Part shown: positions 26,469 through 35,609 of the stretch, in pieces
How positions within the stretch are numbered: position 1 is the first letter of the stretch
How the letters are laid out: each line of letters begins with the position of its first letter
DNA from: Chryseobacterium sp. T16E-39
GTDB taxonomy: Bacteria; Bacteroidota; Bacteroidia; Flavobacteriales; Weeksellaceae
Assembly (NCBI RefSeq): GCF_002216065.1
Contig: NZ_CP022282.1
Coordinates: forward strand, 1,922,001 to 1,986,000
Length of the DNA stretch: 64,000 nucleotides
Reading direction: 5' to 3'
Made by a program: the position numbers and the translations under genes
Notes under the pieces: model-generated
What the model was told of the DNA's origin: nothing
Databases searched by the model: none
The model's input: only the letters and a program-made list of their open reading frames with translations

Positions 26469-27500
26469 CTATTTACTTTTTTCAAGCATAAAACTAAATT
26501 TTGTGCCTTCAAGATACACACTTTCTACGGTAATATTTTGTTTGTGAGCCTCCAGAATATGTTTTACAATGGCTAAACCTAGTCCGGAACCGCCTTCCCT
26601 ACGACTTCTGCTGGTTTCTACACGATAAAACCGTTCAAAGATCCTTGGTAAGATCTCAGATTTTATTCCCATCCCATTATCAATTACCTCAATTAAAACC
26701 TTATTCTTCAGAACACTTGTTTTAACGATCACTTTTGCTTCCTGTCTGTTCGCATAATGAATCGCATTGGAAATAAGATTGATAAAAACCTGAGACATCT
26801 TCTGTTTGTCAGCTTCAACAAAAATCTGGGGATGCAGTGTTTGTATCTGTAAAGTGGTATTGTGTTTTTCTGCTTCAAGATCAAGCAAATCAAAAATTTC
26901 TTTTATTAAAAGATTAACATCAAATTTTGAAACAGTGAGGTTGATCTCACCCGCCTCAAGTCTGTTAATCATATCCAGATCTGTAACAATAGCAATTAGC
27001 CTTTCAACAGAGATATCTATTCTTTCCAGATATTTGTCCCTGATCGTCAGATTATCCACACCTCCATCCCTTAAGGTCTCTACATATCCCTGGATGGAAA
27101 ATAATGGTGTTTTAAGCTCGTGGGAAACATTTCCAATGTATTCTTTACGATAGCTTTCCATTTCTTTCATCATATCGATTTCTGAAACTTTCTGCTGGTT
27201 AAGATCTGAAAACCTCTCCCCTAATTCTTTAATGGTAATATTTTCATCGTTATTGTTCACGATTTCCTGGGGTAATATCTGTGAAAGCCCACGAACCTGT
27301 TTCTTACCATAATAGTTGAACAACAGTTCAAGAACCAGGTAATTAACAATGAATATAACAACCAGACAAATGATAAGTCCTATTTTGAAAAAAGGAGTTT
27401 TATAATAAATATCTTTCAGTGAATCAAAAATGATTACCAACAAGAACATCACCAATGTAATAAGACATGAGGCGACAAGAGTAAGCCTGTAAAATTTCAA
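26469..27500 (-). CDS. PhoR-like sensor histidine kinase
   Basis: Membrane sensor kinase of 343 residues: two helices (about 5-25 and 38-62) with a very short periplasmic loop, then HisKA with phospho-acceptor His127 in YIGNVSHELKTPL, and HATPase_c with N-box NLISNAIHYAN, G1 VIDNGMGI, F-box FERFYR and G2 GGSGLGLAIVK. The absence of a large periplasmic sensor domain fits PhoR-type kinases that sense via a partner. The reading frame has no ATG before the first helix; TTG at 27500 gives MKFYRLT and is the most likely start. It follows the response regulator by 48 bases on the same strand. Confidence 0.9.
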   Translation of the reverse strand: MKFYRLTLVASCLITLVMFLLVIIFDSLKDIYYKTPFFKIGLIICLVVIFIVNYLVLELLFNYYGKKQVRGLSQILPQEIVNNNDENITIKELGERFSDLNQQKVSEIDMMKEMESYRKEYIGNVSHELKTPLFSIQGYVETLRDGGVDNLTIRDKYLERIDISVERLIAIVTDLDMINRLEAGEINLTVSKFDVNLLIKEIFDLLDLEAEKHNTTLQIQTLHPQIFVEADKQKMSQVFINLISNAIHYANRQEAKVIVKTSVLKNKVLIEVIDNGMGIKSEILPRIFERFYRVETSRSRREGGSGLGLAIVKHILEAHKQNITVESVYLEGTKFSFMLEKSK

Positions 27501-27548
27501 TTTTACAAATTTTATGGGTTAAAAAGTAAAGATAGGCTATTTCGTTTG

Positions 27549-28226
27549 TTAAACGATCAATTTATAGCCTATTCCCTTTAAAGTCTGAATCGTATTGATT
27601 CCTAATTTCTCTCTTAATCTTCTGATGTGAACGTCAATTGTTCTTTCACCAACAATAACATCATTCCCCCAAACTTTCTCAAGAATCTCTTCTCTTTTGA
27701 AAACTTTTTCGGTATTGGATGCTAAAAGATAAAGTAAATCGAATTCTTTTTTAGGAAGTAAGAACTGTTGCCCGCTTTTAGAAACTCTAAAATTATCTTT
27801 GTCAATAATTAGGTCTCCAATTTCAATTAATTTGGCATTATCAGATACCTGAGAAGTTAATTGCAACAAAGCATTTACTTTAGAAATAAGGATTTTCGGT
27901 TTGATCAGCTTTACAATGTAATCATTGGCTCCAGCCTGAAAACCTGCTAGTTGAGAAAACTCTTCACTTCTTGCAGAAAGAAAAACAATCAATGATTTCT
28001 GAAGTTCTTTCACTTTACGAAGTTCCTGGCAAGTTTCAATACCATCCTTTTCCGGCATCATTACGTCTAGTAAAATCAGATCGGGAATTATTTCTTTGGC
28101 TTTTTCTATTCCTTCGTTACCATTGGTAGCAGTATAAATATCGTAGCCTTCCTTTTCCAAGTTGTAAGACAGAATCTCTAAAATATCCAGTTCATCGTCT
28201 ATTAAGAGTATTTTCTTTTGGTTCAT
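27549..28226 (-). CDS. PhoB/OmpR-family response regulator
   Basis: Response regulator of 225 residues: receiver domain (1-120) with Asp10/Asp11, phosphorylation site Asp54 in LILLDVMMPEKDG, Ser84 in FLSAR and Lys106; then an OmpR-type winged-helix DNA-binding domain (about 130-225) with ERTIDVHIRRLREKLG and the closing TLKGIGYKL. The usual Lys-Pro after the beta-5 strand is Lys106-Leu here, a small deviation. ATG at 28226 is used. With the kinase downstream it forms a PhoBR-like pair, divergent from a TonB receptor operon it may control. Confidence 0.92.
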   Translation of the reverse strand: MNQKKILLIDDELDILEILSYNLEKEGYDIYTATNGNEGIEKAKEIIPDLILLDVMMPEKDGIETCQELRKVKELQKSLIVFLSARSEEFSQLAGFQAGANDYIVKLIKPKILISKVNALLQLTSQVSDNAKLIEIGDLIIDKDNFRVSKSGQQFLLPKKEFDLLYLLASNTEKVFKREEILEKVWGNDVIVGERTIDVHIRRLREKLGINTIQTLKGIGYKLIV

Positions 28227-28243
28227 TTTCAATTTTTACGCGT

Positions 28244-28277
28244 CAAAGTTAATAATTTTTGTACGACAGATTAACAA
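28244..28277 (-). promoter_or_regulatory. Promoter of the response regulator gene
   Basis: On the minus strand TTG (28277-28275), 23 bases of spacer and TAACTTTG (28251-28244) match the flavobacterial TTG-N17-23-TANNTTTG pattern; the start codon follows 17 bases later. Confidence 0.55.
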
Positions 28278-28298
28278 ATCAATCATCGTTCATATAAA

Positions 28299-28335
28299 GT
28301 TAACAATAATATTGTTTTGTTAATGTTTAGTTAAG
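28299..28335. promoter_or_regulatory. Candidate operator with repeated GTTAA half-sites
   Basis: GTTAAC at 28299, GTTAAT at 28319 and GTTAAG at 28330. The last two are spaced 11 bases apart, the period typical of tandem binding by PhoB/OmpR-type winged-helix regulators. The site lies in the spacer between the regulator gene and the TonB receptor gene. Confidence 0.4.
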
Positions 28336-28413
28336 AAAAAATTAAATTTAACTAAACCATATACCCCGATAAACTTTTATTCCTTTGCAGCGAAAGAATA
28401 TAGTAAAAATAAA

Positions 28414-31065
28414 ATGAATTTTACAAAAGTTAGTATAGCGGTTATCTTTTTAACCGCCTCATCGACTGCATTTTATGCTCAAGATACCAGGCAGGATACC
28501 ATCAAGAAAGAAAAAAAAATCGAAGGTGTTATCATCCAGGGAAGTAGCAATAAAAAAACTGAAACTGCTGTATTAGGAGAACAGAAAAAAGCGATTATCC
28601 AGAAGCAAGCTGTAAGTGCTGAGGAAATCTCAAGAAAAGGGATCTCCAATGTAGAACAAGGTCTTACAAAAGTAACTGGGATTACCACAGTTGAAGGAAG
28701 AGGACTTTTCGTAAGAGGACTGGAAGAAAGATACAATTACCTGCTAATAAATGGTCTTGGTTCTCCTTCCAACAACCCTTTCCAAAAAATCATTGCTCTA
28801 AAGCAATTCCCAACCGATGTTGTAGGTAAATTAAATATCTACAAAACATTTAACTCTAACCTTTACGGAGATTTCGCAGGAGCTACTTTTGATATCGAAA
28901 CTTTAACGATTGACAAGCCTTTTTCAAAAATTGAATTTAGTGTTGGAGTTAATACTTTGAGTACTTTTAGAAATGACTTTAAGGTAGCTGAGGGTGCAGA
29001 TGGAATGAATGGATACTTAGGTTTAAATTCAAGAGACAGAAAGCTTCCTAATGAAATAAGAAATTCAAGACCAAACAACTACAGATTTTCCGCTAACGAA
29101 TCTTTAAATTCTTTTAAAGACTCCTGGAACGTAGACAATGTAAAATCTTTGCCAAATACCAGTATTGGTTTCACCACTGCGCAGAAGGTAAAAATGGGGT
29201 CCGGAAATTTAGGAATTTTATTCTCATTAAACCAGGGAACTAAATTTGAATATAAAGAAGGTGCCAATAACCAGTTTAGATCACAAGGTAAAGATTCTTT
29301 CATTGATAATATGAACTTTCTTAATCGTAAACAATACAATTACGAAACAGAATCTTCAGCATTGCTAGGTCTTGGATATAAAAACAAGGGAACTGTTGTT
29401 AATTTAAATGCATTTTATCTACAAAATACCAATAACATTATCGAAGATAATTTTGGATACAAAGACAATTTAGTTCAAAATAAAAAATCTGGATTCTTTA
29501 GAACCAATCAGTTGGATGTTTCAAGATTTTTGGATTTACAATTAACGGCTTCACAAAAAATCACTGACAGACATCAAGTAAAAGCGGGGGCAAGTTATGT
29601 AATTAACAATTATAGCCAACCGGATAGAAAAATTATTGATGGTAACCGTACAGATCCAAACACTGGAGCTATTCTTCCTGAAAATATGATCCAGATGCGT
29701 TATGGAGGAAACAACCTTATTCGCCAATATTTGGATGTTGATTCTAGATTTTATGGTTCTGCATTTGCAGAATATCAGTTATCGTTAGGTGAAAAAGGTG
29801 ATAAAAAAGATTACCCAATACAGATTGCTTTAGGTTATAACGGATTCTCCGATTTCAGAAAAACTTCTTACAGATTCTTATTTGGTCGTACTTCCAATGC
29901 TTCTTTAGCACCATTCATAGTTAACGTTGATACACCACAAAATACATTTGATGCATCAATAAGAAATGGAGATTTATTCTATCAGGAAGGTTCTGATATT
30001 TCTCAATTCTATTCGAGTTTTTACCAAATCATTAACGGAGGTTATGCTAACGTTAATTTCAAACCTACTGACTCTTGGGATATATTATTAGGTGCTAGGT
30101 ATGAAAATGATATGACTCTGATCCGTTATTCCGATCAAGGTGCATCTAAAAAGAATAACCTTGATAAAAATAAGGACTTTTTCCTACCCTCACTGGCGAT
30201 CAAAAAAGCTCTTAACAGCAAAAACAATTTAAGATTTGCTTTTAGTAAAACTGTTACACGTCCTATTCTTATTGAGACGATGCCTATTAAATATATCAGT
30301 CCTGATAACGTAAATATTGTAGGAAATCAAAATATTCAAAATAGTGAAAACTATAATGTTGATTTAAAATGGGAATATTATCCTACTACAAAAGAGATGT
30401 TTGCAGTAAACCTATTTGCAAAAAGAATTGATAATGCAATTGAACGTTCTCTTACGGCATCAGCAGATGCAACAGGTTCTACAATTACATTCTTTAATGC
30501 AAAAAAGGCTGAATTGTACGGAATAGAATTAGAAGGAATTTTAAGTTTAAACAGAATTTCAGAATCTCTTAGAAATTTCACCTTAGGTGCCAATGCTACT
30601 ATTATGCATTCCAATGTTGAGAGAAGCCAAGAACAATTGAATATGGAGCGACCAGTTTGGTTTGAAAACACAGGAGAAACTTTACACAAAAGAGGTTTAC
30701 AAGGTGCTGCTCCTTATACAATCAACGCTGATTTAAAATACGAAATAAAGAACCGTAATAACCTGGCTCAAACATTCTCGCTGGTATATAATGTTTCAGG
30801 AAGTAAAATCTATGCAACTGGAGGAACAGGTACAGATAATTATTATGAGAAACCTTTCCATCAGGTAGACTTTGTTTATCAAGGACAATTAACAAAGAAC
30901 TGGAATGTAAAGTTTGCTGTTCAAAACATTCTTGACAGTAAATACAGAATCTTGCTGGGAGAAGATAAGAGTTATTTGCCTCTAAAAGTTGAAGATGGAA
31001 GCAATGTCCTTACAGACTATTACAGAGGTGTTACCTTCAACTTCACTGTAGGTTACACATTTTAA
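28414..31065 (+). CDS. TonB-dependent outer-membrane receptor
   Basis: Outer-membrane receptor of 883 residues with a signal peptide (1-22, ending FYAQ), a TonB-box-like IEGVIIQGS (about 36-44), a plug domain with EEISRKGISNVEQGLTKVTGI, TVEGRGLFVRGLEERYNYLLING and a beta-barrel ending YRGVTFNFTVGYTF. It is not a SusC protein (no DPLYVIDG motif, no SusD partner) but is followed 41 bases later by a beta-helix surface lipoprotein. It is divergent from a PhoBR-like two-component system, so regulated uptake of a scarce nutrient, possibly phosphate-bearing, is a reasonable guess only. Confidence 0.88.
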   Translation: MNFTKVSIAVIFLTASSTAFYAQDTRQDTIKKEKKIEGVIIQGSSNKKTETAVLGEQKKAIIQKQAVSAEEISRKGISNVEQGLTKVTGITTVEGRGLFVRGLEERYNYLLINGLGSPSNNPFQKIIALKQFPTDVVGKLNIYKTFNSNLYGDFAGATFDIETLTIDKPFSKIEFSVGVNTLSTFRNDFKVAEGADGMNGYLGLNSRDRKLPNEIRNSRPNNYRFSANESLNSFKDSWNVDNVKSLPNTSIGFTTAQKVKMGSGNLGILFSLNQGTKFEYKEGANNQFRSQGKDSFIDNMNFLNRKQYNYETESSALLGLGYKNKGTVVNLNAFYLQNTNNIIEDNFGYKDNLVQNKKSGFFRTNQLDVSRFLDLQLTASQKITDRHQVKAGASYVINNYSQPDRKIIDGNRTDPNTGAILPENMIQMRYGGNNLIRQYLDVDSRFYGSAFAEYQLSLGEKGDKKDYPIQIALGYNGFSDFRKTSYRFLFGRTSNASLAPFIVNVDTPQNTFDASIRNGDLFYQEGSDISQFYSSFYQIINGGYANVNFKPTDSWDILLGARYENDMTLIRYSDQGASKKNNLDKNKDFFLPSLAIKKALNSKNNLRFAFSKTVTRPILIETMPIKYISPDNVNIVGNQNIQNSENYNVDLKWEYYPTTKEMFAVNLFAKRIDNAIERSLTASADATGSTITFFNAKKAELYGIELEGILSLNRISESLRNFTLGANATIMHSNVERSQEQLNMERPVWFENTGETLHKRGLQGAAPYTINADLKYEIKNRNNLAQTFSLVYNVSGSKIYATGGTGTDNYYEKPFHQVDFVYQGQLTKNWNVKFAVQNILDSKYRILLGEDKSYLPLKVEDGSNVLTDYYRGVTFNFTVGYTF

Positions 31066-31106
31066 ACAAATTAATTAATAAAGAAGAATATAAAATAAGT
31101 ATAAAA

Positions 31107-32330
31107 ATGAAAAAAAGAGTTTTATCATTATTAACGTTAACTGCGGTGTTAACAATAGCCTTAAACTCATGTACTATCGATGTAAATGATGGTTTAGGAG
31201 AAGGAAATACAGTTACAACTCCTGGAACTACTGAAAGTGTATTAAGCGGAAGTGGAACTTTAGCAGGAACTATTACAAAGGATCTTTTAATTAAAAAAGG
31301 AAATTATACTTTAGACGGAATCGTTAAAATAACTAATAACGCTACTATCACAATTGAAGCTGGAGCTACTTTCAATGTAGTTACCACTAAGACAAGTGGT
31401 TTAGTTGTTCTTCAAGATGGTAAGATTAATGCTGTAGGTACTGCTTCTGATCCAATTGTATTTACAACTTCTACTAAAACTCCTGGAGATTGGGGTGGAA
31501 TTACCCTTTACGGAAAAGCACCAATCAAAGCCGTAAACGGAAATACTCAGGCTCTTTCTGAAGATGGAAATAATGTTTATTATGGTGGAACTGATGCCAA
31601 TGACAACTCCGGTACTATGAAATTTGTTCGTGTTGAATATGCAGGTAAAAAAATCGGTGATGGTACATCTGAGACTAACTCGATGACTTTTTATTCTGTA
31701 GGAGCAGGAACCACATTAGAAAATCTTGTCTCTTATAAAGGAACAGATGACGGGTATGAATTTTTCGGGGGAACTGTAAGTGCTAAGAATATTGTTTCTT
31801 ATGGTAATTATGATGACTCATTTGACTGGCAAGATGCTTGGAGTGGGCAAAACAATACAAATTGGTATGCCTTCCAAACAGGAACAGGAAATTTTGGAAT
31901 GGAAATAGAAGCGTCAAGCAATATAGATAATGTTGCTCCTAAAGTTTCAAACATTACATTAATCAGAGCTGCAAATACAAATCCAGAATCTGCAAACTCT
32001 CCTGAAATTTCTGCTATTCAGTTTAAAAAACATGGAACAGGAATTTTCTCCAACGTTTATATCAGTGGTTATAAAAACATTGGAAACCAAAAAGCTTATT
32101 CTGTTCTTATCCAAGATGCAGCAACAGAAACTAGCCAGGTAAATACAGGTAAAGTAAAAGTAGAGCCTCTTACTTACTTAAATTCTGATAATGCTGGAAT
32201 TTGGGGATATGCTTACACTCCAAACGGTGGAAAAACTTTCACCAATTCAACAACCGTTACAAAGGTATCTTTAGTGCCAGGAGCTTGGGCTACTGTAGAT
32301 GGTGTTAACCTTTTAGCTGGATTACAATAA
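31107..32330 (+). CDS. Surface lipoprotein with predicted parallel beta-helix
   Basis: Lipoprotein of 407 residues, lipobox LNSC with Cys22. The body is rich in Thr, Asn, Gly and Ile with rung-like repeats (ITNNATITIEAGATF, GKINAVGTASDPIVFTTST, GDWGGITLYGKAPI, MKFVRVEYAGK), the pattern of right-handed beta-helix proteins. No catalytic residues are obvious. In related genomes similar proteins are sometimes named multidrug transporter, which the sequence does not support. It probably acts as the surface partner of the TonB receptor upstream, with which it shares an operon. Confidence 0.75.
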   Translation: MKKRVLSLLTLTAVLTIALNSCTIDVNDGLGEGNTVTTPGTTESVLSGSGTLAGTITKDLLIKKGNYTLDGIVKITNNATITIEAGATFNVVTTKTSGLVVLQDGKINAVGTASDPIVFTTSTKTPGDWGGITLYGKAPIKAVNGNTQALSEDGNNVYYGGTDANDNSGTMKFVRVEYAGKKIGDGTSETNSMTFYSVGAGTTLENLVSYKGTDDGYEFFGGTVSAKNIVSYGNYDDSFDWQDAWSGQNNTNWYAFQTGTGNFGMEIEASSNIDNVAPKVSNITLIRAANTNPESANSPEISAIQFKKHGTGIFSNVYISGYKNIGNQKAYSVLIQDAATETSQVNTGKVKVEPLTYLNSDNAGIWGYAYTPNGGKTFTNSTTVTKVSLVPGAWATVDGVNLLAGLQ

Positions 32331-32359
32331 TTAAGTAATTAGTTTCTCATATCAAATTG

Positions 32360-32463
32360 AAAAAAGCCATCAGAAATAATTTTCTGATGGCTTTTGATTA
32401 TCTAAAAATATCAAGATCCATATAAAACAAAAGGTACTGAATAATCATTCAATACCTTTTTTA
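32360..32463 (+). terminator. Tandem terminators
   Basis: Two hairpins: AAAAGCCATCAGAAA / TTTCTGATGGCTTTT (about 32362-32395), then AAGGTACTGAAT / ATTCAATACCTT (about 32430-32460), each ending in T-rich sequence, after the receptor/lipoprotein operon. Confidence 0.8.
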
Positions 32464-32563
32464 TTTTATTACAGTTTTCAGAGTATTACTAAGATGTAAT
32501 CTTAACATGTTTAATTAGTATAGTTTGGTCATAGTTTTTTAGTTTCGTGAGTTAGTAAGCAAA

Positions 32564-33091
32564 TCAGGTCGTAAGGAAGTCTTTTGGAACCACATCTTTC
32601 AGTTCCTTGGTCTTCAGCAATCTGTTTTGTCCGTAATGTTCTATGGAGATCACCTTTTTTAAATCACTTTTGGCAATTTTTGGTTCCAATAGCAATGAAT
32701 AAAACTTTGCAATATCTACTCTAAGGCCTTCGGTCTCTATAGTATATTGTTCTTTACCAGATTTAAGACATCCATCAAACAACTCTAAGAGGTGATGAAA
32801 ACTGATCAATTCTTCTTCAGAAAGAACTGCTTTTTTAGCAAAAAGTTTAAATTTACTCTTACCGTCTTTCTTGTTCTCAACTTGTGCAGTTAGGTCGTTA
32901 AAATTCCCATCAGGAATATTAAGTCTTATCTTCAAATAGCTCATCATCTGCTCAGGGGAAATCCTGTCCTGGTAATAGTCATGAAGTTCCTTTAAAGAAG
33001 TCCATCTACTTCTATCCAGCGACAAATCCACCTGTCTCAAAAAAGCATAAAAGAAAAGAATTTGCTTGTAATCTACTTCTAAATAGTTCAT
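32564..33091 (-). CDS. Hypothetical cytosolic protein
   Basis: Protein of 175 residues from ATG 33091 (MNYLEVDYKQILFFYAF). It is predicted largely helical and has no signal peptide, membrane segment or known motif. A central basic patch (KKDGKSKFKLFAKKA) and the segment EELISFHHLLELFDGC stand out. It is isolated between terminators on both sides. I do not recognise a family. Confidence 0.6.
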   Translation of the reverse strand: MNYLEVDYKQILFFYAFLRQVDLSLDRSRWTSLKELHDYYQDRISPEQMMSYLKIRLNIPDGNFNDLTAQVENKKDGKSKFKLFAKKAVLSEEELISFHHLLELFDGCLKSGKEQYTIETEGLRVDIAKFYSLLLEPKIAKSDLKKVISIEHYGQNRLLKTKELKDVVPKDFLTT

Positions 33092-33317
33092 AATATTCAA
33101 TAATTTATTAGCTTTCCCACTATTGGTTACAATTTTGGGAAAATAAAAAAACAGTTTTTCGTAAAAATATTTGTGTGATGGTAGTTGATATTGCCCGATG
33201 CATCGGTGCTCAGCAAATAACTATGCGAATTTATTTTATTCTTAAATAATAAACATATATTATTATGTAAAATTAATATTAAAATTATATTAACCAAATT
33301 TTATTTAAAATAAAAGC

Positions 33318-33355
33318 AAAAACACCATTATAAATTAATTTACAATGGTGTTCAT
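33318..33355 (-). terminator. Terminator of the cytosolic amidohydrolase gene
   Basis: Stem AACACCATTATAAA / TTTACAATGGTGTT with one mismatch (33321-33334, 33339-33352); on the minus strand T-rich sequence follows. The remainder of the spacer from 33101 shows nothing else. Confidence 0.7.
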
Positions 33356-33384
33356 TTACAAAAACAAGTATTAAAAAAACTCTA

Positions 33385-34626
33385 TTAGGATTCTTTCCAG
33401 CCCAGGTGATCTTTGGTCATTAATCCAGCTATTGCAGACATTCTTGCTACAGACTCCGCAGAACAGCTTGCATCTACGAAAACAGCATGAGCTGCATCGC
33501 CTGTTTTTGGCCATTGCTGGTTCCCATTTTCATCTAGTGGAAGAATATCCTGTGTAGCAAATGCTAAAACCCTTGAGAGTTCAAATTCGGTTTCATATCC
33601 GTACAGTTCAGCAATTAAATTGGCTTTCTGTAACATATTTCCCGATCCGAAAGTACTCCAGTAATCCTGTACATTATCGTTTCCGATCAAAACATTCACT
33701 CCATATTTTTTAAGTGTAGGAATAGGCATAATTGTCCCCCTGAAAGGAACTGAAGAAGCTATTCCCACTTTAGCAGCAGCTAATTTCTCGGCAATTTCAT
33801 TGGTTTCTTTTAATGATAAATGCCCTAAAGCAAAAGCATGGCTTACAAAAGTTTTCCCCTGAAGTATTGGGTTTTCTGTAACTTTATCAATTAAATAATT
33901 AATCGTCTTCATTCCTGATTCACCAACCTCATGCAAATGAATATCAATTCCCTTTTGATGGTCCAGGGCCAGCTGAACGGTTAAATCAAGTACTTTTTCA
34001 ATATTCCCATCAATGCTGTAAGGATCTAAACCTCCAATAAAATCCACACTCTCCAATGCTGCGGCTTCTTTCATAATAGAAGCAGACTCGGTATAATACA
34101 ATCCATGCTGTGGAAAGGCAACCAGTTCGGCTTTAAAGGAATCTTTTTTATTTTGTAAGGCCTTTTCTAAATTTTCTAGTGATCTTAATCCGGAAGTAGG
34201 ATCCACATTAAAATGGGTCCTTGCATAAGTGGCCCCATAGTTTTGCAGTAGTGAGATCAATTGCTCTGCTCTTTCAACTGAGGTTTTTAAAAGCTCAGGA
34301 ATAATCTGCTGTTCGTAAGCGATCATATCTTTCACCGTTTTTCTTTTAGGAGAAAGAGCCTGCCATGGCAAGCCGTATAGGGTTTTATCTAAATGAACAT
34401 GCATATCTCTGAATGCAGGGAGCATTAATTTCCCCTTTACATCAATCCCTTTTGATTGGGTATCATTCGGTTTGATGGCTTTTATTTTTCCTTCCTCAAT
34501 TTCCACGCAGAACAAATCCGTTTTTGTTCTTATAACCTCTTTGTCATCATACTCAAAACCGGTTTCCAGGCGGACATTTTTCAATATATAATTCCCTACG
34601 GCAATAGGTTGATATTCTGATTGCAT
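33385..34626 (-). CDS. Cytosolic amidohydrolase (cytosine deaminase-like)
   Basis: Metal-dependent hydrolase of 413 residues of the amidohydrolase superfamily, closest in pattern to cytosine deaminase and related aminohydrolases. Metal ligands His76 and His78 lie in DMHVHLDKT; further landmarks are ARTHFNVDP, DIHLHEVGESG, VSHAFALG and GNDNVQDYW with the catalytic Asp. It should hydrolyse a C-N bond in a cyclic amide, amidine or nucleobase-like compound. The start is ATG 34626, giving MQSEYQPIAV with no signal peptide. It is a close paralogue of the exported enzyme at 35610-36944; an AraC-type regulator lies between them. Confidence 0.85.
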   Translation of the reverse strand: MQSEYQPIAVGNYILKNVRLETGFEYDDKEVIRTKTDLFCVEIEEGKIKAIKPNDTQSKGIDVKGKLMLPAFRDMHVHLDKTLYGLPWQALSPKRKTVKDMIAYEQQIIPELLKTSVERAEQLISLLQNYGATYARTHFNVDPTSGLRSLENLEKALQNKKDSFKAELVAFPQHGLYYTESASIMKEAAALESVDFIGGLDPYSIDGNIEKVLDLTVQLALDHQKGIDIHLHEVGESGMKTINYLIDKVTENPILQGKTFVSHAFALGHLSLKETNEIAEKLAAAKVGIASSVPFRGTIMPIPTLKKYGVNVLIGNDNVQDYWSTFGSGNMLQKANLIAELYGYETEFELSRVLAFATQDILPLDENGNQQWPKTGDAAHAVFVDASCSAESVARMSAIAGLMTKDHLGWKES

Positions 34627-34707
34627 ATTCCTGATTTTAATACTACAAAGGTAAATATGTCTTCTATAAAACTGGTGTATCAATCATATCATGCTTTGTA
34701 TTAATTA

Positions 34708-35553
34708 TTACTCCTTAAATTGGGAAGGAGTCATGCCTGTCTGGGCTTTGAAAAATTTGGAAAAACTGGCGTGATCATAAAACCCAAGCTCATAAACGAT
34801 GTCTTTTACTGACATTTCAGAAACCTTCAAAAGACGTTTCGCTTCAAGCAAAATGCGATCCTGAATCAGTGAAGAAGCTGATGTATTTAGCTTTTTCTTA
34901 CAGACAATATTTAAATAGTTAGCAGAAATGTTCAGCTTTTCAGCATAAAAAGAAACAGAGCGCTCTTCTTTAAAATAGATATCGATAAGGGATATGAACT
35001 TCGAGATAATAGGATTAGAATTAAAAATCTCAAAATCATTAAAAGTACCTTCCACCGATTCACTGATAAGCAAGCCAATTACCTCAGCTCTCTTTTGTAT
35101 CAATTCCCAAAATATATCCTTTTCGCGTAAAATATTCTGGATGGCTTTAAATTCATATAAAAGCAATTCATACATTGCTGCTGAAATATTAATTACAGGG
35201 TGATTCTGATAATAAGAAGCAGAGAACCTCAATATGGGAAGAAAACTTTCAAACCACTCACGGCTGATCATCAGCTGATATCCAATCGTTTCTTTCCCGA
35301 TCACCCATTGATGAACCTGTCCGGGAAAAACCAGATGTACCTGTTTATTTTCAATCTTATATTCTACAAAATCTATTGTGTGTGATCCTCTTCCCTCTTC
35401 AAAAAGATTGATAATAAAAAAATCATGTTTGTGAGGTTCATCAATAGATCTTTCCCCATGGAGCTCATTGAATAACAGATTACAACCCTTCGATTGATCT
35501 TCGCTAAATTCCTGGATACCTAAAATGGGAAAATAATCTGACTGATGATTCAT
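34708..35553 (-). CDS. AraC-family transcriptional regulator
   Basis: Regulator of 281 residues: an N-terminal cupin domain (about 20-120, with HKHDFFIINLFEEGRGSHTIDF and VHLVFPGQVHQW) and a C-terminal AraC double helix-turn-helix (about 185-280) with KLNISANYLNIVCKKKL and the signature VKDIVYELGFYDHASFSKFFKAQTGMTP. It is encoded between two amidohydrolase paralogues on the same strand, so it most likely controls one or both in response to their substrate. Confidence 0.88.
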   Translation of the reverse strand: MNHQSDYFPILGIQEFSEDQSKGCNLLFNELHGERSIDEPHKHDFFIINLFEEGRGSHTIDFVEYKIENKQVHLVFPGQVHQWVIGKETIGYQLMISREWFESFLPILRFSASYYQNHPVINISAAMYELLLYEFKAIQNILREKDIFWELIQKRAEVIGLLISESVEGTFNDFEIFNSNPIISKFISLIDIYFKEERSVSFYAEKLNISANYLNIVCKKKLNTSASSLIQDRILLEAKRLLKVSEMSVKDIVYELGFYDHASFSKFFKAQTGMTPSQFKE

Positions 35554-35609
35554 CCTACTCTTAATTTACTTCCTAAAATAAGTAAATTTTGTGAGAGTGG
35601 CAGACTTTA

